DNA of 64,000 bases, taken from Cryptomeria japonica (Eukaryota; Streptophyta; Pinopsida; Cupressales; Cupressaceae). The DNA lies in the NCBI RefSeq assembly GCF_030272615.1, contig NC_081405.1, positions 26,238,272 to 26,302,271 of the forward strand. Direction: 5' to 3'. Every line of letters begins with the position of its first letter. Position 1 is the first letter of the stretch. Shown piece after piece: positions 22,834 to 35,340 of the stretch. The notes beneath the pieces were generated by a model that saw nothing but the letters and a program-made list of their open reading frames with translations, ran no database searches and was not told the origin of the DNA. Both the position numbers and the translations under genes were made by a program.

Positions 22834-24162
22834 TGTTAGTAGTAACCAAGAAGGAAAACTGAGAGAGGGGGTGAATCATTTTTCACCGGATTAAAACAAT
22901 TTAAGCACAATCTCATATCTAAACAACAATAGCAATAACAAAGATAAGAACAATGATACCACAACACATAACACCAATATTTTGACGTGGAAAATCCGGT
23001 TAAGAGAAAAACCATGGTGAGAACCTACCCACAATAAGATGACTCTGCAGTAGTATCTATAAATATTAAAATGGGGAATGCACATGCATTCAAGCTCACT
23101 GCTCAAAATAAGAAGACCCAGAAGGCTCCAGCCCTCAAGGAAGGTTCACTACCTAAAAATAATGATCAAACTACAATCCGGATTACATGATCTACAAAAT
23201 TAGCATCTCCTTATGCCTGATGACAGTTCTGGTTAAGAGCATTTTCTACCCTACAATAATCTTTGCTAAATACACCACACTAAAGGATAAATTTTCTTAT
23301 GCACCACATACACCACTCTTTGATAATGCAAACACAACATGGATACCCAAATTACATGATTATACCATCTATATATTCATATCATCAACCTTGACTACAA
23401 GGTTGGCTAAACCCTCAAACCTAAATTACAAAATTACATCTCATGATACATATATAAACCACAAGACCAATATAATGACATAAATGACATAGCATGGACC
23501 TAAATCAAATCTTCAAACATGCATCACCACCGAAAATCTCGCCAAGATCAACTACAACACACTACACTGCCAACAATACCGCATAACACAGAGAATACCA
23601 CCGGATCAGCAAAATCATCAAGAATGTGCACAAGAGTCAATGCGAACCACCAAAAAAAATAGGACACAAACAGGAAACACCAACAAGTACATTAGAACCA
23701 TCCGTGATAGCTACACCAACACTACTTATGCAAATCTTCATCGATCAACACGCTAACTCACAAGAACACCCAACAACAGTAATTTGGACTAGAAAGATAA
23801 CTTTCAGAGCACCAAATCATGAACCATCTGAATTGAAGATACACATGAAAATCCAAAACATTCTCCCAAATCTGAAGCCAAATATATGATCATACCGGAG
23901 CTCACCAAAGCAATTACCAAACTCTGCCAACCACTGCACAGAAAGGCTGAACTACAAACCGGATCAAATAATATGATCAAGCAATCTCTCGGATCACTGA
24001 AACAAATTAGGAATGAAGTATTCCATCATCCCAAATAGATAAACCATCCATATTAGCTCAATATAATCACTGGAATATCAAACAACTCTCTGCAACACCA
24101 AAACACGGGAATATGTTGACATCAATGACAACAACATATCCTAGCAGCAACAATATCCAACA
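22834..24162 (-). repeat. 5' LTR of B2 (1.33 kb)
   Basis: Minus-strand TGTTGGATATTG ... ACTACTAACA. Same family as the B1 LTR and as solo LTR B3 (57689-59014). Downstream of 24162 lies element E. Confidence 0.85.
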
Positions 24163-26436
24163 TTAAGATCTCCTTCACCATTCCCAAACTGAAAGGATAT
24201 CAACATCTATAATACAATCAAATGAAACATGGAAGAAATAGATGTAAAACTCTCATACTAAAGGTAGATCAAATAAACCAATCATTCTCATAATGTAGGA
24301 AATAAGCTCACGACCACAAACCATTTCATATATACCTCTCAAAATAAGTCCTCATAACTAGATCCATATCTCAAGACCAATATCAAGATGAACAATGAAA
24401 AACCATAAAACCATAAATCTTCTTCTCAACAAGTCCTCAGAACTTCTATATTCAAAACTTACATGAGAAAACAAGATAAAAAATAAAGAATGCATATGAT
24501 AACCAAGTGGGCAATACATCTCGGATCATTCACCAAGAGTGGGAAACAAGATTATCATGTGCTCACAACACCAAGAAATTAAAGATAACAATAAATGGCA
24601 ATATTCTCTTTAGGTCCATAATTAATTCAAATACATAACCAGGTGTAGGCTCCTCGGTCTTTCTACCAAAATTGTCATTAAGAGTAACCATCTCAAGAGA
24701 TGATCCCAAAAAAGATGAGATCTTCTAGCCTCACCCAAGTCTCTCTAGTATCCATGAGCATCCACCAATCAATCCATGCCAACTTCAAATGCAACCCTCC
24801 AAAATCATGAAGCCCCAAGAAAACGATTAATGCTCAAAACTGAAGAGAACTAACAACACCTCACCAAAGACTCAAGAGTCCTCCATGGTGAACCAAGATG
24901 TCACCATCTCCAATCACATGAAGATAACTATCCATCATAAATTATGAATCTATATCACTACCAAATATCCCACTAAAACATGTGTAACCAATCTCTCTAG
25001 GCATCATGATAACCATCTCCTAACTAAAGATCCTTCCTAGCCCCAACATGATTAAAGAACTCAACCAAGAGCTCTCAAAGGGAAGAATCAAACTATGCTC
25101 TCCAAATCAAGAAGATAAAAATACACATCCTTTTTCAACAGAACCAAAGATATCAAAATCTCACTGTAATCTAAAATAAAAATCCAAGAGCTCCACATGA
25201 CACCAACACCCATTGCAAAAGATCCTCCATCTTTTAATCAAATATTTTCCATGGCTTCATAATACATTGCAACCACAATAACTTAAAAATGAAAATCTTG
25301 AAAGAAAGAAGATAAAAAATATTATGTAACTATGTAAATCTCCCATTAAAAGTGATAATGAGTTATACAAGGCATCATGAATAACATCATTACCAAAGCT
25401 CCATTGAAAGTGAATAGAGCTTCTCATGCACCATAATTTACTACTAATATGTAAATGAACAACTATATCAGGTACTCCCAAAAATCTTTTTTATCATTGC
25501 AATCGACATGCCAATCTAATAATAGTGACAAACAACATGGCCTACTAAACTGAACCCTCATTAGGCAATTTATAATATTAGCATATATACAACATCTCAA
25601 AGAGGAAATACATAATCAGTTCTCTAATCTCGAATAACTCAAAACATTCAACCCCGCATTAGTATCATGCATATTAGAGACAATCAGGTATAACGTGTGG
25701 ATTTCCAAGACTCAAACACTAGAATCAACATTGGATCTAATTTCATTAAAAAACCCACATGAGAGTAAGTATATATCAATAAGAACCTTCCAAGAAGCCA
25801 TGCAAACTTTTAACTATCTCCTTCCATAGCACCCTGAATTAAATCTTACCATATATCTACATACCATAGATTTTAGTTAACATATAAAATCTACAAAACC
25901 ATCTCTATAAATTTGAAATCCACTTAAACATCCAAATATTCACATTATACATGTCATTTGAATAATAGAATAATAACAGATCTACAAAACCAATAGCTAA
26001 AAACAAGAGATCATTGCAACCCAACAAGTAAACAAAGTTGTCCAAGAGCTTAAATCATATAAAACATATCAGCTCTACAACTCACAAAGAAGACAATGGC
26101 TTATATTTCAGTGCTTGCATGTAACCATGGGCTGAAACCATGCACCCAACATAATCACTCCAATTTAAAGTCCAAATAGTTAGTGTTTCTCCATTAAACC
26201 AGGATGCCAATACCCATCCAACATGAACACCTTCTCATTGTACATGACCAAAAGGTAAAGGAAAAAATACATCAAATAAGAGTATACACACATATTATTA
26301 AATAAGAGCTTTAGGTTACCAAAACAATAACCAAGTCCATGAAGATCCACAATCATGAGCTTCAAATGACCAACATAGATCATATTGATAATATACATGG
26401 CTTCTAGTCTCACAGATCTGCAAAATTTAAGATAAT
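24163..26436. other. Interior of old element E, non-coding
   Basis: AT-rich with no supportable ORF. Bases 25747-26093 match 38662-39000 in direct orientation and 26338-26403 match 38583-38650 in inverted orientation. Across solo LTR D, 26436 joins 35740 to recreate a sequence collinear with the inner part of E near 38500-38650, so this is the continuation of the truncated E copy at 35740-36066. Confidence 0.6.
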
Positions 26437-27532
26437 TGTTGGCATTAGATTGTCATTGATGTCAATAGAGTTGCATAGATGATAAGTGTCACAGAGAACG
26501 TGTGTATCTTGATAGAGAAAGTGCAGAGTGATAGCTCCACACCCATTGGACAAAGATGCAAACATGATGTGTGTCCAAAGTGAAGATCAAATTGATAGAT
26601 ATAGTGTTGTCCCAGGTTGGTAGAGGTGAGAAGATTTTATTGTATGTGAGCAAGTTGAATAAGCATGGAATTTGCATTTAGTTAACATAAAGAAGATATA
26701 GAAGGTAAGCATGAAATGTGTTATTGGGACTTGCAATTGGACAAAGAAGACATAGGCCATGTTGGTTCCCAAATCAACAGATCCTAAATCCTAGAGAAAT
26801 ATCCACTAACGCATGAATAGACTCAGGATTGGACTTGGTCAATGAACAAGAGTAAGCATGGAAGCTACAATCTTCTACTCTTCAGGATCTACAAGACCTA
26901 GGAAGGTTTACCTATTGCACTATTATCCATATATTGGCTTCATGATGACTGATAATGCATTGTACAATAAATTCTTTCAATGAAAATATACCAAGGAAAA
27001 GCATAACATACTACAAATTCTGGCTTGAACCTTAGTTTCTCATCACTTTTTCTTGCATTGAAAACGAGCTCTAATCTACCTCTACTCCTAATACAGAAAG
27101 AATAAAAACTAAACAAAGTAACACTATCAACATTAAAGTTCAATAGCAAACACTTAAGACTTGCCTACAGTGCTTAGATTGAGACTGCATTCATAAACTC
27201 CCCACACTCTCTCAGAATTTATTACAATATTCAAGACAAAATTTAATTCATTTAGCTTGAAATTAAACCCATCAAATAATACACATTCCCCATTAGAGAA
27301 GACAAATTGCATATGTCATTAACACAACAACTCATACAACACATCACAAAAGATATCAGTAAGAAAATGAATGTTTTTCTTTATTGATTTTCAAGATAAA
27401 ACTGATACATTCATGAAAATGATACAATGAATCACCAAAAATTTCCAAAGGACTATCTATTGTATATTTAAGTTTTCTCTAATGCATACATATCAAAAGT
27501 TTGGAATCCTTTCTTCTTGGCCCTGAATTCCC

Positions 27533-27540
27533 TTTTATAA
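27533..27540 (-). promoter_or_regulatory. TATA box of LTR F
   Basis: Minus-strand TTATAAAA in the context TGTGTTATAAAAGGGAATTC, about 375 bases downstream of the ORF stop and in the place equivalent to the T1 TATA box. Confidence 0.55.
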
Positions 27541-27913
27541 CACAAGGGAGAAAAACAATCCCCAGGTCGAAGAAGACACATGTCATAATTTAATTGCATT
27601 ACAAAATTTGACCTAAAACCTAAGCCCTTGAATTCTGCGTGCAACCTGCATTGAGTGATGGTGGCTAAAAAAGGCATCATCCTGAGAGATTGGGTTGTGG
27701 ATCTACAAAAGATGTTCTCACATTTTTACTTCAAATCTTCTTCAGTCAAGATCAAAAGTTCAATCTGGCATGTGGTGGAAGGTACCTTGGAGACTTTTCC
27801 TTGTTGGCTAAGCACTCTAATCATTTTCCCAAAATAGACACCCTGCATAAAACCTTTTAGGAATAGCAAAAATGGAAAGACAATAACTAGCCCTCCTCTT
27901 CAGTCTGCTCTTC

Positions 27914-30900
27914 TTACAAAGAGAAGTATTTTTTATGCAATGCCTCAATCTCATCAGTTGGCCAAGAAAAATCCTTCAAGCTATGCAACTTATTCATAGC
28001 TTCCTTTTTTTTGTGGACAAGCACAACTGTAGCTCCTAAGGAAAATCTATGATACATTTGTTCAACTTCCATAATCTTATCAACAATATTAAGAAATGTA
28101 TCACCTTAGTTTGGATCACTTTCCAAGGATGTTATAACTACATTTATTGCTTCTTGGAAGCCCTATTTCCATTCTTCCAAGCTCTTGATCTACCCATCAT
28201 TTGTCAAAATCATAGGGACGTGCCATTTTTGAGCCCCTAGAAAGAATCAATCATCCCCATTAATGTTTTTCTCTCCAACTCTATGTTGGGTAACTCTTTA
28301 TTTAATAAATTATAGTTCTTCCATGTTGCCCCTACAAACTGAGGTGGTTGGGCAACATTTTTAACTGCCAACATGACCTCCTTCAGGCTTTGACCCTTTG
28401 GCATCCACGTAGCTCTGATTGGTTGGAAGCATCAAGCTGACTCAGGAGCTTAGATGTCAAAGACTATGAAGCGTGAACTTCATTCAATTTATCAATAATT
28501 TTATTAGAAATCCTCAAAATTGAATTTCTCCTAATTTCAAAATTATTGCTTATAGCTTCATCATTGACCCTTTGCATTTCTTTATTCATTTTCTCAAGCT
28601 CCCTGGGTCTAATCCCTCCAGAAGAATCAGTTGATATCTTCCTTTTTTGCTCCTTCAATGCAATGTTCTCAACAAATAATTCATTGTATTTTGTGTTTAA
28701 AGCAACATGCATATCCTTTAGCTTTACATGCCTTTGCTCCAAATCTTCTAATGCAAGTTGAGAAAAGTGGATTGCATGTTTGTAAATTGTCATAGCCTCA
28801 GAAGCAGTAGTATCTTCAAGGGTCCTTACAATCTCCTGTTTTGTGTCATTGTTCATCACCATCTCCCTACCCTCTTGAAGAGTGCAATCAAAATTATTTT
28901 TATCAAAATTGTTGATTTCTTCATCAGACATATTCTTCATTTTTTCTCTTAGCCAAAATGATCTAAATTAAGTGGTATTAACAAAATTGTTATCCACCAT
29001 AAAATTCTTTGAAGCAACAATCCTTTCATCATCCGCTTCCTTTATAGGGATTGTGCTTGGGATGATAGCCATGTCTAGATCATTGAATATTCCAACATTC
29101 ACATCATCTTGGAATATCTCCCTTGGAGGAGAAGGTGGTGGCACAAAAGTATCAAAATACTCCTAGATATCCACAAAGTTAGATATCTTGGCTTTTCCTC
29201 TTTCAACCTTCATAACCTGCCTAAATGTTACTTCCTTATCCTTTTGTATCCCCCTTTTAGAGGACTCTGTAGGTGCCTCCTCAATTATATCTATCTGCCC
29301 CTTCATTTTGTGAGCTTTAGGAGTTGAATCAATTGGCTTTCCTTTGTACTCAACTCATTTATCTTTGGCCTCTATTCTTTGTAACTCATCCTTGATTATA
29401 TCATCTACCTTTCTTAGCATGAAAGACATTCTAGCAAAATCATTCTAAAAATGTTGGAAGGAACCTATAAAATTGGGGTCCTCAAGCTTCCTTTCTATTT
29501 CAAATTTATTCATGAGGTCTCATTTTCTCTTCCTCTGATCCACTTCAGTGGGGCTGGTATTTCTAATTAGGTCCTCCCTCTCTAAAAAAGAATTAAAATA
29601 CCCCTTATCCTTCAATTTGTTTACTCTAATATCATTTATGCATCCCTCAGGGCCAAAATGCCTAGCCTGGGCAACTCTCAATTTGTAGTTCTTCACCAAA
29701 AAGTTCCGCACCTTCTCTAAAACCTCACAACACAAAATGAATTCATTAAAAATTGTTACCCTGAGGAGAAAATTTTCCTTTTTATCAATCCTAATTTTCA
29801 CCTTCTCCATCCACATTATTTGTTAGATGAATTCAAGGAATGCTAACCTCTAAGAAATAAAAAGTGGCAATACATGGGGCGCCTGCTCACACCCATAAAC
29901 TTCAATGATTGTACAATTGTCGTAGAAGAAGAAATCCCCAAAATTATGGGTAAATACACCCTCAGGAAATACCAATCCATCAACCTTGCAGCTCCTTATT
30001 CTCAATATTTTGATGATTGCCCTGGGCAATCTTGGCAACACTACCCCAAGCCTTGACAAAATTTTCACCACAAAGTGATCAAAGAAAACACAATAATCCC
30101 CAAATTTGGACCCCTTGTCCCATTCTTGATTCCATCTTTGCATCGGCCATGGGAGACCTGTGTAGGGGTCATTGGTCCTTATTTTCAACTCTAGGCCCCA
30201 GTAGGCTCTATTATGATAAAGGATCAAATGGCATACCAAAGAATAATGCATGAATTCCAATTTCTCATTCTTATTCTTAGCCTTCATCGGCTCCTCATGA
30301 ATCTTATCATGGATAAGACTTGCAAATTCATACAATTCATTAATTGAGGGGTGTTGAATGTTAATGGCCATCATCATAAAATCAATGGGCAATTTGGTGA
30401 TCCCACAGTCAACTCCAAGGACCTACCCTAATGCATAATAAGTTTTGACAAAATAGGGCTCAAAGTAGTTAAGCATGAAAGGCTCCCTTTCAGATGGCAA
30501 GACATAATTATGTGAATCCTTGTAGAGTTTCCTCATTAAATGAGGAACAAGGTCCCTCATGTACCTATCCTTCCTGTTCTCATAATCCCTCTTCAATTTG
30601 TCTTTGTTTATGCTTGTGAGGGCAGATTTATCTAGCCCAAAACACTCAATGATGGCCCTGGGAGAAATGTCCAGTAGGACATAGCCTTTTGTAGTCCTAA
30701 CAGTCAGGCTTGGAGCATCATATGCATTTTCCATCTCCCTTATGAGCATAGGCTCCACAAAAACATTGTGCACCACCAATTTGCCAAGATTTAGTGTCTA
30801 GGGATTGCATACTGAGATGGCCTTGTCTTTGTTACCATGAAATGAATAGAAAATGTCCCAGCCCCTTTCCTTCATGATTGTATCCACACCCTCCCTCTCT

Positions 30901-31644
30901 ATCAATGAAAATAGTTCTAAAATGATCTTGTATTGTGGATGCCCCAAACAATTCTAGCAAGTCTTGGTACAGGCTCCTGGTCCTTCTGGTTTGTTTTTGT
31001 GTACTTTCTTCCAATTTCTTCTCAACCTCATGTTGCATTTCTTCAGTGGTCATAGAAGGAGCAAGAGGAGTAGGGGGTTGTGTTGATGGTTTCTCTACCT
31101 GAGCTAAAGATTCTCCTTTAGATTGCTTCTTGGAGTGCCTTGTAGGCTTGGGAGGCATTTCTTTTATTTGAGTAGCCTCTTTGGTTGGCTCCTTGAGGTT
31201 TTCCTCTTGTGGGGTTTGCTTCTGAGGAATTGGGGCTTCCCCAGTAGGTGGGTTAATTGTAGCAGGGGCAGGGGTTTCAATAGAGGCTTCTTCAGTTCAA
31301 GTCTTCTTGGTGCTCCTCCTCCTCTTTGGAGTGGATTTTCTTGGTTTAGGAGCGGGAGAGGGCTCATATAAATACTCACTATCAGAAACAATAGTGACGG
31401 TTTTCTGGACTATTTTTCTCTTTCTCTTCACAGCCTTTTCCTTTGGAGGGGAACTAGCTTCAACCTCCTCAGATACTTGTGGGACAATTTTAGGGCTTTT
31501 TTGCACATAAGGGGCACTCATAATTTCTTGCATGCGGGGAACCATATCTATAGGCATAGCCTCAATGATAGGAATTGATGATCTTGCTTTAGTTGTGCGG
31601 GCTTTCTCAGTGAGGATAGCAGATTTCTCAATAGGGGAAGCCAT
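27914..31644 (-). pseudogene. U3-encoded ORF, copy 2 (unknown protein, about 1,240 codons, full length but broken)
   Basis: The likely start is the ATG at 31644 (MASPIEKSAIL). Residues 1-180 are low-complexity, Ser/Pro/Lys-rich, with two basic patches (VKRKRKIVQK, PKRRRSTKK) that could be nuclear signals. A globular part follows: KGYVLLDISPRAIIECFGLD, LVPHLMRKLYKDSHNYVLP, LYEFASLIHDKI, HNFGDFFFYDNCTIIEVYGC and VLPLFIS. The C-terminal half is helical and charged, with a coiled coil near 28470-28900, ending LKDFSWPTDEIEALHKKYFSL before TAA at 27914. Breaks are stops plus frame changes near 30830-30900 and 28100-28400. The SPRAIIECFGLD block recalls the start of plant transposon-associated gag-like or mobile domains, but I cannot assign a family. 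No protease, RT, integrase or transposase motif. Copy 1 is at 5836-8742. Confidence 0.7.
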
Positions 31645-32154
31645 CTTAACACTTGAGACTGAGGAAAGACTTGGAAAGCAAATATGAGAGAAAAACCTAC
31701 TAACTTCTAGGGCACACACATAGAGAACTCAAAATATCACTGCATTAGTCTGATAATGCGCACAAGCGATAAAGAATCACTTATTGGTTTTCTCTTTGAC
31801 TAAAATTGCTTGAAAGCTTGCTAGAATGCTAGAATTTGCCTATCTTCTTGCTTTAGAACACTCTAAATTCTTTCTGGATGCAAAGTATGAAAGAATGCCA
31901 ATGAATTCTCATTTTATTATGATGCCATTAATTCATTCATGTTGGACAGAGGTAGTCATTGGTGCCAATTTGAATTTCACCCGTTGATCTAGCAATAGAA
32001 GGTTAGGATTGCTCGTTGACCTTCCTTGAATAGTGACGTGGCATCCTCATGAAGTCCCTTCTATCACCTTATAAATTCATACCTTCTAGAGCCTTTCTAG
32101 CCATCTTACTTTTTTGCACAGGACAAGCTTCTATTGTAGATTTCTCTTGTTTTG

Positions 32155-32997
32155 TTTATCCCGCGGTGTCATTCACTATTTCTTCTATCCTTGCGGGATA
32201 AGATTTTATGTGTTTACCTTGGAAACCTTATTCTGCATTGTTCCTAGCCCCCCTTTTTGCATCTCACCTACAAGCCCTCTTCTTTGTGCTTTTATCATCT
32301 ATGGGATAAGCTTTTGAATTAGCCTTTTCTTATCCCGCAACATTTATCTTATCCCCACGGGAACACACGAGATAAGGCTTTCTCTTATTTTTCGTTTACA
32401 ATTCTTATCCCATGGCCATCATTGAGCAATAAGAACACATCGTGGGATAAGACTTCCTCTATGATCTTTCAACATTTGTATCCCGCGGTGAAAATTTAAG
32501 TTTCATCGTTGCTCTGGATCCCCATTGCCTCGTGGAATAAGCCTTTTTACCTTTTTCTTAAGTATTTTCTTATCTCCCGACTATTTTCTTATACCCGTGG
32601 GGACGTGCGGGATAAGAAAATAATTACATCCTTCATTATTGACTTGTCCTGTGTTGCCTTGTAATGCTATTCTGGTGGCTTGGAAACCCTGTGGGATAAG
32701 ACTCCCTTTGCATTTAAGTAAACCCTTATCCCGCGGGCCTCCCACAGTGCTCTTGGTTCATTGCAGGATAAGCCTTCACTACTTGCTTCCTTTGACAGCT
32801 CCTTATCCCGCAAGCCTCTTTGCTCACCTTGTAGTTGTCACGGGATAAAGACCCCTTTTTAATTCTTTCCTTCTTCTTATCCTACGGTGCCAGACCATTG
32901 ATGCAAATATGTAGCGGGATAAGATGCACTCATTGGATATTACCATTTCCTTATCCCGCGGGGTTGAAATTCACATTGAAACCATTCGCGGGCTAAG
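32155..32997. repeat. Phased array of CTTATCCCGC / GCGGGATAAG sites in U3 of F
   Basis: At least 22 copies of a 10-base motif or its reverse complement. Forward copies start at 32155, 32329, 32348, 32404, 32477, 32569, 32588, 32725, 32802, 32876 and 32950; reverse copies at 32193, 32301, 32367, 32442, 32532, 32607, 32691, 32763, 32840, 32914 and 32988. Start-to-start steps of exactly 38 occur in seven forward-reverse pairs (for example 32725/32763, 32876/32914) and of exactly 19 in four neighbouring pairs (32329/32348, 32348/32367, 32569/32588, 32588/32607). Spacers show no obvious similarity. The core holds GGATAAG, the I-box/GATA-type element, and often CCGCGG. Confidence 0.85.
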
Positions 32998-33479
32998 AAA
33001 CAGGGGGCACTTTCCTTTGAAATCTTGTCCCCTACGATTGAGTCACTTGGGGTCTACACTTAAGTGATCATTTAGAACACATGGAAAACTTCATGGGTTA
33101 AGTGGTTGTGCGCGGGGCCTTCCTAGGGAACTAAAGGACTTAAGACATGGGGTTTTTAACAATACTTAGGAATCTTTTGCATATCAAAATAACCTTTACA
33201 AATGGTAATTTCTAATGCAAAGGGTCGATAATCAGATGATAAAGAACCCTTTTGATCATCACTTAAGACACAGACACCTACTATCATAAGTCAACAACAC
33301 GAAATAACATAGCCCGGGACAACTAAAAGGATAACCTAAGACAAAAATAAAAACCTTAGGAACCCTAAAACCCTAACCTTCAGAAGACAGGGATTGCATA
33401 AAAATTAAAATTTTTACCATATCCAACAGGCCATAAAGTTGGTAAGGCATTGAGCAAATAGGTCAGACTCAGAAAAAGT

Positions 33480-33870
33480 GTAGTCGTAGTAATGCATAAT
33501 ACGATGTGTTAGTCGCACACTATTACAGGGATAGAAAAAGACATCATGTTATCTCTATCACTACTTCATGGTAAACTCTTTGTGTTAACTGAAGGCAACT
33601 GTGAAACTGTGATAGGAGATAGCAGAAGTGCATAACACACTGGGTTATCGCTATCACTAATTCACAGTCAATTCTCTACATTGACCAAAGGTAGCTACAA
33701 AACTATGGTAGGCGACATGAGAAGCACATAACACGCAAGTTATCACTATCGCTATTTCACAGGTCAACAGTTTGTGTTGCCCAAGGTTGTTGCGAACCTG
33801 CAATAAGCACATAATATGTAGTTTCACAAGTCAATAGACTAGGTTGACCAAGGGTGTTGCGAAATCGCAT
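33480..33870. repeat. Degenerate tandem repeat in LTR D, about 100-bp units
   Basis: Around four units share GCATAACAC or GCACATAA, then TATC-CTATC, TTCACAG-TCAA, TTGACCAAGG and a final AAACTG/CGAA block. Units are too diverged for an exact period. The array begins some 50 bases from the F insertion point. Confidence 0.6.
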
Positions 33871-34379
33871 CACATGTGTTAGTCTATCTATAGGACACAC
33901 TAGCTCAATTTCGCTTATGAATTCAACGTAGACTTCTTCTACACATGGACCTTTTGTGAGAAGAAGGATATGTTAATGAGTCCCACCATCCTCCATGTGA
34001 CTGAGTGACATGTGAATGTTAGGTGGACAAATATTTTTTGATGGATCTATATAATTGAAAAAAGAATGTGTGTCAAAGGAGCTCTTTCAATCTGTACAAA
34101 AAACAAGAAGAAGAGTAAATGTTGGGAATCGTTATGGATAGAAATATATTTTCAAAATGGAGGTTGTGTGCAAAATCAAATCAGATCGCATAGATTGTTG
34201 AGAAAATAAGGAAAGATTCATTTAATGTGGATGACTACAAATATGATATGAGGAGACAAGAAATAGTTTTTTTGTAGCTAGAACTGTTTGTTTTATTTTA
34301 GTATTTTTCCTTTTGGAGGAAAAAATGGGTGTACGTAAATTAAAAGAAAAAAGAGGGAGGAAGTGAAGTAAGATTGTGA

Positions 34380-35340
34380 GAAATAAAAACTATGAGAGAG
34401 TGTGTTGTTGACATGCAAGTGAAGAAGCTCTACAAAAAAAAGGATAGAGAACAGAGAATAAAAGAGAGGGAGCAGAGAAGAAATTTTTGCAGGTGTGCAT
34501 AACACAATGCCAATCCAACCATAACATCACAGAAGAGATTGCATGCAAAATGTTTAGATGTGTACAGGAGACAAGAAGTAGGTGAAAGCCAAAGCAGAGA
34601 GCAGGAAAATAGAGGACTAAGAAGGAAAAGCAAATAAGATAAAAAGATACAACAAAGAGGTGGAACAAATATGTGAAAACAAAAGATACATAATAGAGAA
34701 CTGAAAAGGAAGCAAAACAGAATGTGTGTCCTAATAAGATTGAGAGGACATTGAACATTGAATCTATGAATGTACAAAAGAGAAAGTGATGCTATTCAAA
34801 AAGCTGGCAGAGAGGAGGAGTAATGAGCAAAAAAGATAGAGAGGTGTGAATGATGCAAGTGAAGAGTAGGTGTATAGAAAGGAGAAGAAGATAAGTAAAA
34901 ATAGACTATGTAGAATAGAGTATAGAAAATAGAGCACATAGAGGCGTATAGAAAAGAAGGTGTTGTTGAGAAGAGAGTAAAGAGTATAAAGGTGCAAAAA
35001 AGAACTAAATGCAAAAAATGCAGTGGGTTATACACACTGAGTAAAGTAGAGAGAAGACAAAGGATGAAGACTTCAAAGAAAAGAATGGAGAGCGGAGAGT
35101 AGATAGAGAGGAGAACATAAGTGAATAGAAGAGACCAAAGACTAGAGAGTGCAGAGTTGAGGTAGATAACACAGAAGGTTATTCACATAGAGTGGGGAAG
35201 AGAAAGAGGACTGAACCAAGCAGAGATTAGAGAGATGCATGTAGAGATAAAAAGAGGACAGAGAGAAAAGGACAAAGATTGACAACAAAGACCAAAAAGT
35301 AGAGGACAGAGTTTGTGAGCAAAAAAGGATCAAGACAATC
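34380..35340 (+). other. Strand-asymmetric purine-rich stretch in LTR D
   Basis: Almost 1 kb of AGAGAAGA-type sequence in which the plus strand is strongly purine-biased without being a simple repeat. The long open frames on its minus strand (Phe/Leu/Ser-rich) follow from this bias and are not taken as genes. Confidence 0.7.

Larger units (their letters stand above)
19380..24162 (-). mobile_element. B2: copia element, 5' LTR through RT, 3' end lost
   Basis: On the minus strand the order is LTR (24162-22834), PBS (22831-22820), gag, protease, integrase, RT, the normal Ty1/copia order. Gag through integrase is one frame with stops only; RT is shifted and internally deleted. RNase H and the 3' LTR are missing because the B1 LTR end abuts the RT reading frame at 19379/19380. 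B2 and B1 share an LTR family but lie in opposite orientation, so they are two copies and not one element. Confidence 0.85.
26760..33428 (-). mobile_element. F: 6.67 kb solo LTR of the T1 family with an internal ORF
   Basis: The segment has TG...CA ends (minus strand TGTTGGATATGG ... GGGAACCAACA) and is flanked by a perfect 5-bp duplication GGCCA (26755-26759 and 33429-33433). No internal direct LTR pair, PBS or PPT was found, so it behaves as one solo LTR. On the minus strand it contains a non-coding lead with a motif array (32997-32155), a broken ORF (31644-27914), a TATA box (27540) and about 0.78 kb of R-U5. This order, and the R-U5 similarity, match the T1 5' LTR. A non-LTR explanation would need a different class of element with 5-bp duplications and TGTTGG/CCAACA ends. 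Confidence 0.7.

Noticed and set aside
23187-23889. Plus-strand ORFs inside the B2 LTR
   Set aside because: Antisense to the element within an LTR and not preserved in the B1 or B3 copies as judged by eye.
32155-32997. CRISPR-like repeat-spacer array
   Set aside because: Motifs alternate in strand and are only 10 bases, spacers are irregular, and the context is a plant retroelement.
32155-32997. Subterminal repeats of a CACTA transposon
   Set aside because: No CACTA ends, no 3-bp duplication and no second array were found; the segment lies in a unit with LTR-type ends and 5-bp duplication. Kept only as an alternative functional model.
34293-35333. Overlapping minus-strand ORFs with hydrophobic, Phe/Leu/Ser-rich products resembling membrane proteins
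   Set aside because: They arise from the pyrimidine-rich complement of a purine-biased stretch inside LTR D and show no conserved motif.
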